Shown: positions 14,062 through 17,638 of the stretch, piece after piece | Position numbering within the stretch: position 1 is the stretch's first letter | How the letters are laid out: every line of letters begins with the position of its first letter | DNA from: JALOAF01 sp035446765 | GTDB taxonomy: Bacteria; Patescibacteriota; Gracilibacteria; Absconditabacterales; Absconditicoccaceae | Assembly: GCA_035446765.1 (NCBI GenBank) | Contig: DAOTFU010000021.1 | Coordinates: forward strand, 1 to 17,638 | Length of the DNA: 17,638 bases | Direction of reading: 5' to 3' | Program-made: the position numbers and the translations under genes | Notes under the pieces: model-generated | Databases searched by the model: none | The model's input: the letters and a program-made list of their open reading frames with translations, nothing else | What the model was told of the DNA's origin: nothing

Positions 14062-14730
14062 ATGAAGAAGGATGACAAATTACTGGCTTTATTAGACTTG
14101 GTTATAGACCAATATATTTCTAGTTGAGATCCTGTATGATCTAAATCATTAAACTCTTTGGATTCGGTGGAATATGCTCCATCTACTTTGAGAAAATATT
14201 TAAATTTGCTTGAAAAAGCTGGTATGGTTTACCAACCTTACAATAGTTCTGGTAGGATACCTACAGTTAGTGGTTTGATGGCTTATATAGAAAATTATAT
14301 GTCTAACGTAGTAGATCAACAGGAATTAGAATTGGAAAATGCTAGGAAATGACTTAAATATTTGGTAGAGAATCTATGAGCTGTAGCAGACTGAGTTGTT
14401 GTATGATTTCTCAAAAGTGATGAATATTATTATCTTGGTATGAATAATATTTTGAGAGATGATTTGAGAGATGAATATGATACTACTAGATATATAGTAA
14501 AATTGATTGAGACTAGAGATTTGGTCAAGCAATTGGACTCAAAGATGCTAAAGAGAAACAAAGTTTATTATACTTTTATACAAGACAAGAAGATAGTAGT
14601 TTCTTGTATATATGCAAAGATAGTAGTAGAAGAGTATGAATGAATGGTGTGTATAGTCTGACCAACTAGAGTAGATTATAAGAAAAATGTAGCAATATTA
14701 AATAAGGTAGTTTCTATGATTGGAGACTAA
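14062..14730 (+). CDS. hrcA: heat-inducible transcription repressor HrcA (short form)
   Basis: HrcA represses chaperone genes by binding CIRCE operators. The 222-residue product has the winged-helix N-terminus with YISSGDPVGSKSL (19-31), then STLRKYLNLLEKAGMVYQPY and the conserved SSGRIPTVSGLMAYIENYM. It is much shorter than typical HrcA (about 340 residues), so part of the central dimerisation/GAF-like domain is missing. Eight TGA codons are Gly, including both glycines of S-S-G-D-P-V-G-S-K. No inverted repeat like TTAGCACTC-N9-GAGTGCTAA was found here, so its targets are elsewhere or its site differs. The next gene begins 33 bp downstream, where grpE or dnaK would often be, but encodes an unknown acidic protein. 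Confidence 0.85.
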
Positions 14731-14763
14731 CCATTAGTTAAAAATTTATCAAGTTATTAAGTC

Positions 14764-15219
14764 ATGAAAAACATAGAAGATGACAATATAGTCGATCCTA
14801 ATTTGGATGAAAATGAAGATATCGAATCAAATGAAGAAAAATCAGAAAGTGATATTGCAAAAGATTTTGATGATTATATGGAGAAGCTTAAAAATATTGC
14901 TAAAGCCGAAGCAGAATCTAGGAATCAAGAGGGTGATTATGAAACCATAATAGATGATTTTTTTGAGAAAGCAGAAAAGGTAGATAATGATTTAGAAAAT
15001 ACTGATGAGATAGAAAAAGAGATAGGTAGAAAGTTTAAGAGAACAAGAACAGTTAAAAAATACAATAGCATTGAGAATCGTAATATTGATGTTCAAAATG
15101 CTATAAAAGAATCTTGAGAAAGTGTTTTAGACGAAATAACAAATTGGAAAGAAGAAAAGAATCCTGTAGCTAAATCTTTATTGAGTATTGCAAACTGGAT
15201 ATTGAAAACAGAAAAATAA
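14764..15219 (+). CDS. acidic protein of unknown function
   Basis: I do not recognise this gene. The 151-residue product is highly charged and largely acidic in its first half (residues 1-40 dominated by D and E), with basic patches such as GRKFKRTRTVKK (about 88-99) and a short helical C-terminus ending SLLSIANWILKTEK. No signal peptide, membrane helix or conserved domain is visible. One TGA (in ESGESV, about residue 119) is read as Gly; with a standard code the gene would end there. It sits between hrcA and a Nudix gene at 33 and 20 bp spacing, so co-transcription is likely. GrpE was considered for its position and acidity, but the dimer helix and head-domain motifs are missing. Confidence 0.75.
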
Positions 15220-15239
15220 TTTTATAATTAAATTGATAT

Positions 15240-15743
15240 ATGATAGATTTGGTGAAAAGTGCTGGATGAATAGTATATTATCTAGAACCAGATGGGGAGA
15301 TAAAATTTTTGTTGATTAAAAGACATGCTCTTTCTGGTAAAATAGAACGAGTTGCTCCAAAAGGTAAATTGCAAAATAAGGAGGGTGCTGAAAAAGCTGC
15401 GGCTAGAGAAGTAAGTGAAGAAACTGGTATACCTATAAATTTATTGAAGATAAGAGAGTCTTTATGAGATCTTATGATAAGGGGATTAGAAGATCAAAAT
15501 GGTAAGTTTGAGAAAGAAGTAACATATTTTTTGATGCAATATGAGGGAGATCCAGATTTGGTAGACATTCAACTTGTAGAGTGATATCTTTGAAAATATA
15601 AATGGGCAACTATAGCAGAGGTATTAAATTTGGTATATTATGCTGATATGAGAGAATTGTTTAGAAAATGATATTTGAGCCTTAGAGACAAGAAAAAGAA
15701 AGATGATGTAAAAAAAGATTTTATGAAAAAATTAGAATTGTAA
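15240..15743 (+). CDS. NUDIX hydrolase
   Basis: Nudix enzymes hydrolyse nucleoside diphosphates linked to another moiety. The 167-residue product opens VKSAGGIVYYLEPDGEIKFL, where the second G of AGGI is TGA, and carries a perfect Nudix box from G42 to I64 (G-x5-E-x7-REVSEETGI, with R56, E57, E60 and E61). The P-K-G-K-L entry to the box resembles diadenosine polyphosphate (Ap4A) or related hydrolases, though substrate cannot be fixed. Five TGA codons are Gly. The C-terminus is lysine-rich. It begins 20 bp after the acidic protein gene; the next gene is 78 bp away. Confidence 0.93.
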
Positions 15744-15821
15744 TTATTATTTGGGATTGAATTTTGAGCTATTTTATGTATCTTTTGTACTGTTGTTTTT
15801 ATAAAATAATATTATTGTAAT

Positions 15822-16133
15822 ATGCAAAGACTAAATGTTGTTTATAAGTTGGAAAATGTTAATGAGGTGATGGAGGAAGAATTAAAAGATTTGGTAGAAA
15901 ACAATTTAGAAGTAAAGATGTCTTCTAGCTTAAAGAAGATTTATTCAAAATGAGATGATGTAAAGGTATTGATAAGGGTAAATGTATCTAAAGAGAAAGA
16001 AGGTTACAATGGAAATTTTAAATTGGAATATGATGGTAAGATATTTGAATATGATCGTGAATGATTTGAAATATTGGCTGATCTTGTAAATCATGCGTTT
16101 GAAAATTTTAAACAAAGAGTGCTTGCTAAGTAG
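15822..16133 (+). CDS. probable ribosome hibernation factor (HPF/RaiA-like)
   Basis: The 103-residue product has the size and layout of short HPF/RaiA proteins, which bind the 30S decoding region and inactivate ribosomes: an N-terminal strand and helix with a VMEEELKDLVENNL segment, an alternating-strand region around VKVLIRVNVSKEKEGYNG, then NFKLEYDGKIFEY, and a C-terminal helix DLVNHAFENFKQRV, the D-x-V-x-x-A-F-x-x-x-K pattern of the family. Two TGA codons are Gly. It lies between the Nudix gene and greA. The assignment is from layout, not a decisive motif. Confidence 0.6.
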
Positions 16134-16163
16134 TTACAAGTTGCAGGTTACAAGTTACAAGTT
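16134..16163. repeat. short direct repeats between hpf-like gene and greA
   Basis: ttacaagtt occurs three times (16134, 16148 and 16155, the last two overlapping) on a 7-bp period. It is typical of the simple AT-rich tracts seen in several spacers of this window. Confidence 0.45.
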
Positions 16164-16190
16164 ATTTGTTTTTATAAATAAAGTTTAATT

Positions 16191-16682
16191 ATGATCAAAA
16201 AAGACAAAAAGAATTTTATCACAAAAGAATGATACGAAAAATTGGTAGCAGAACTGAAAGAACTCAAAGATGTAAAGATGCCCGAGGTCTTGGAAAGACT
16301 TTCTGAAGCCAAAGCTATGTGAGATCTTTCTGAAAACTTTGAATATAAATCTGCTATGGAGGATAGAGATTTTGTAAATTCAAAAATATCTGAGATTGAG
16401 GAATTGTTGGAAAATGCTGAGATTATTGATGAGTCTAAAAAGACAAAAAAAGATATAGTAGGTTATGGTTCTGATGTTGTATTAAAGATAGAATGAGATA
16501 AAGATGAATATAAAGTAAAGATTGTGGGTACTTGAGAGGTAGAGGTAAAATGAGATGATGATCTACTTATTTCTTTGGATTCTCCTATATGAGCTGCAAT
16601 AAAATGACATAAAGCTGGAGATGAAGTAAAGATGAGGCTTGGTAATGAAAGAAAGAAAATTAATATATTGAAAGTGAAATAA
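16191..16682 (+). CDS. greA: transcription elongation factor GreA
   Basis: GreA rescues backtracked RNA polymerase by stimulating transcript cleavage. The 163-residue product has the N-terminal coiled coil (about 1-75) opening with ITKEGYEKLVAELKELK, the tip motif AKAMGDLSENFEY with D45 and E48 matching E. coli D41 and E44, and a C-terminal FKBP-like domain with SPIGAAIKGHKAGDEV. Eight or so TGA codons are Gly, among them M-G-D-L-S-E-N and S-P-I-G-A-A. It closes the plus-strand run that started with hrcA and is followed by a strong palindromic terminator. Confidence 0.96.
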
Positions 16683-16703
16683 ATTAAAAAAAATAATAAA
16701 TTT

Positions 16704-16731
16704 AAAAATTCTACCTGCAGGTAGAATTTTT
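16704..16731. terminator. bidirectional terminator between convergent genes
   Basis: A perfect 12-bp stem, AAAAATTCTACC with GGTAGAATTTTT, around TGCA. A/T flanks make it work on both strands, closing greA and the convergent gene whose stop codon overlaps its end. Confidence 0.85.
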
Positions 16732-17638
16732 AGTTTATAGTTATAGTTTTTACATCTCGGTCATTTCGAACATCTATTGTAAGTTTACATTTTTTTGTGG
16801 TATTTTCTTGATTTATTATTGTTGTATCAAGTTTGATAAGGTTCTCATCTATTATGTCTATTTTTATATTGTTTATAGATTTGACTTTAGATCAAGATCA
16901 TTCTACACAATTGTTGGATATGATTTCATTTTTAAATTCTGCTATAAATTTTGGATTTATGATGTTGATCAAGTGTGATATGTCTAAAAGAAATTCTTCG
17001 TTTGTGGGTTTGAGTATATATCCCAATGTGTTTCAATTGAAGGTAACTCGAGATCCATCTGGATTTTTGTAAAACATATGTCATAGAAAACTTGTGAAAA
17101 CATCATTTAGTCTTTTGATATATTCAAATTGCATTTTATCACAATCTTGTGTGGGAGTTACTTTGTTGCATATAAAGCTTTCTATCTCTAGCATTTCTTT
17201 GTCTTGATAGTATATTTTTATGTATTTTCATACTTTTTTGGCTGTGATATTTGTATCTTCTGAAAAGTTAAAAGATATCAATTTGTCTGTAAAAAAATAT
17301 TTATTGTCATTTATAATGAGTTTTGATTTAGGATTTTTGATAGTATTTATCTTTACTACAGGATATTCTCCTCATATGGAATCTATGGTACCAAATATAT
17401 TTAAATTTTGATCTAAGAAGTTGTTTAAATTGATTGTACTACTTTTTATACCTATATCTTGTTTTTCATTTGATATTTTGTGTGTATTTACTGGATAGTT
17501 GTTGTCTGGGCTTATTATACCACTAAATTGTATATTATCTCATATGTTGTATTTTGGGTGCTGGTTTTTTGATATTTTGAAGCTCACAAACAAAGCTATA
17601 GATATAATAAATAATCAAGCAAATAAAAAAAATATTTG
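16730..17638 (-). CDS. unknown membrane-anchored protein, C-terminal part
   Basis: The gene enters from the right edge, with 302 residues visible and its start outside. It begins mid-protein with a membrane helix (IFFLFAGLFIISIALFVSF, near the first residues seen), followed by a large extracytoplasmic-looking domain rich in Ile, Asn and Lys, with strand-turn patterns such as IQFSGIISPDN and FGTIDSIGGEYPVVKI. Seven or so TGA codons are Gly. Two Cys (in ICNKVTPTQDC) could form a disulphide. I recognise no family. It stops with TAA inside the terminator shared with greA. Confidence 0.75.

Noticed and set aside
14764..15219. GrpE, from its acidity and position after hrcA
   Set aside because: No GrpE head-domain motif and the wrong helical pattern; left as unknown.
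16134..16163. CRISPR-like short repeats
   Set aside because: The units are only 7-9 bp, overlapping, and without spacers; simple AT-rich tandem repetition.
2106..16682. UGA as tryptophan (code 4) or selenocysteine
   Set aside because: TGA aligns with conserved glycines, including KH GXXG and paired GG, Trp is encoded by TGG, and the codon is far too frequent for selenocysteine.
16833..17411. Plus-strand ORFs of 63-79 residues near the right edge
   Set aside because: They are shadows of the continuous minus-strand reading frame that stops at 16730.

Overview
The window comes from a bacterium that reads UGA as glycine (NCBI code 25), so it belongs to the Gracilibacteria (BD1-5/GN02) or Absconditabacteria (SR1) group of the candidate phyla radiation. 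In-frame TGA codons sit at conserved glycine positions in many recognisable proteins (NDK, PNPase, PheS, GreA, HrcA, FtsE-like ABC ATPase, S20, L31), while tryptophan is TGG. A standard-code reading shatters these genes; all coordinates below were obtained by reading TGA as Gly and stopping at TAA or TAG. The DNA is AT-rich and I see no consistent Shine-Dalgarno sequences. I cannot tell the two phyla apart from this window.

Layout. 1-1921, minus strand: the start of a four-helix-bundle protein, then a tRNA/rpsT cluster (Asp, Thr, rpsT, Asn, Leu, Gln-CTG, probable initiator Met, Gln-TTG) with tRNA fragments, repeat-like AT-rich spacers and a 100-N scaffold gap flanked by a duplicated tRNA-Gln end. 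2106-4641, plus strand: ndk, rpmE, a two-helix membrane protein and a CorA-type Mg2+ transporter, with a multi-hairpin repeat before corA. 4724-9644, plus strand: pnp (host-like, full of UGA-Gly) alternates with three UGA-free genes: a secreted helical protein that ends in TGA, a complete purA, and a 158-residue unknown. Each of these three has its own TTGACTTTTT-type promoter and a terminator. 9639-12521, minus strand: pheS, a DUF1643 protein, a histidine phosphatase bracketed by palindromic repeats, and a DUF84/YjjX-type NTPase. 12787-16682, plus strand: an FtsE-like ATPase with an unknown partner, then hrcA, an acidic protein, a Nudix hydrolase, a probable ribosome hibernation factor and greA. 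16730-17638, minus strand: the C-terminal part of an unknown membrane-anchored protein.

How it fits together. Most genes serve translation, RNA turnover and nucleotide housekeeping, as expected in a streamlined episymbiont genome. The main point of interest is the block at 4.7-9.6 kb, where genes that look imported from a standard-code organism sit inside a recoded genome. purA in particular (about 41 glycines by my count, none UGA; CGT-rich arginines) looks horizontally acquired. The neighbouring DUF84 NTPase, NDK and Nudix genes make a purine nucleotide salvage and clean-up theme plausible, but they do not form one operon.
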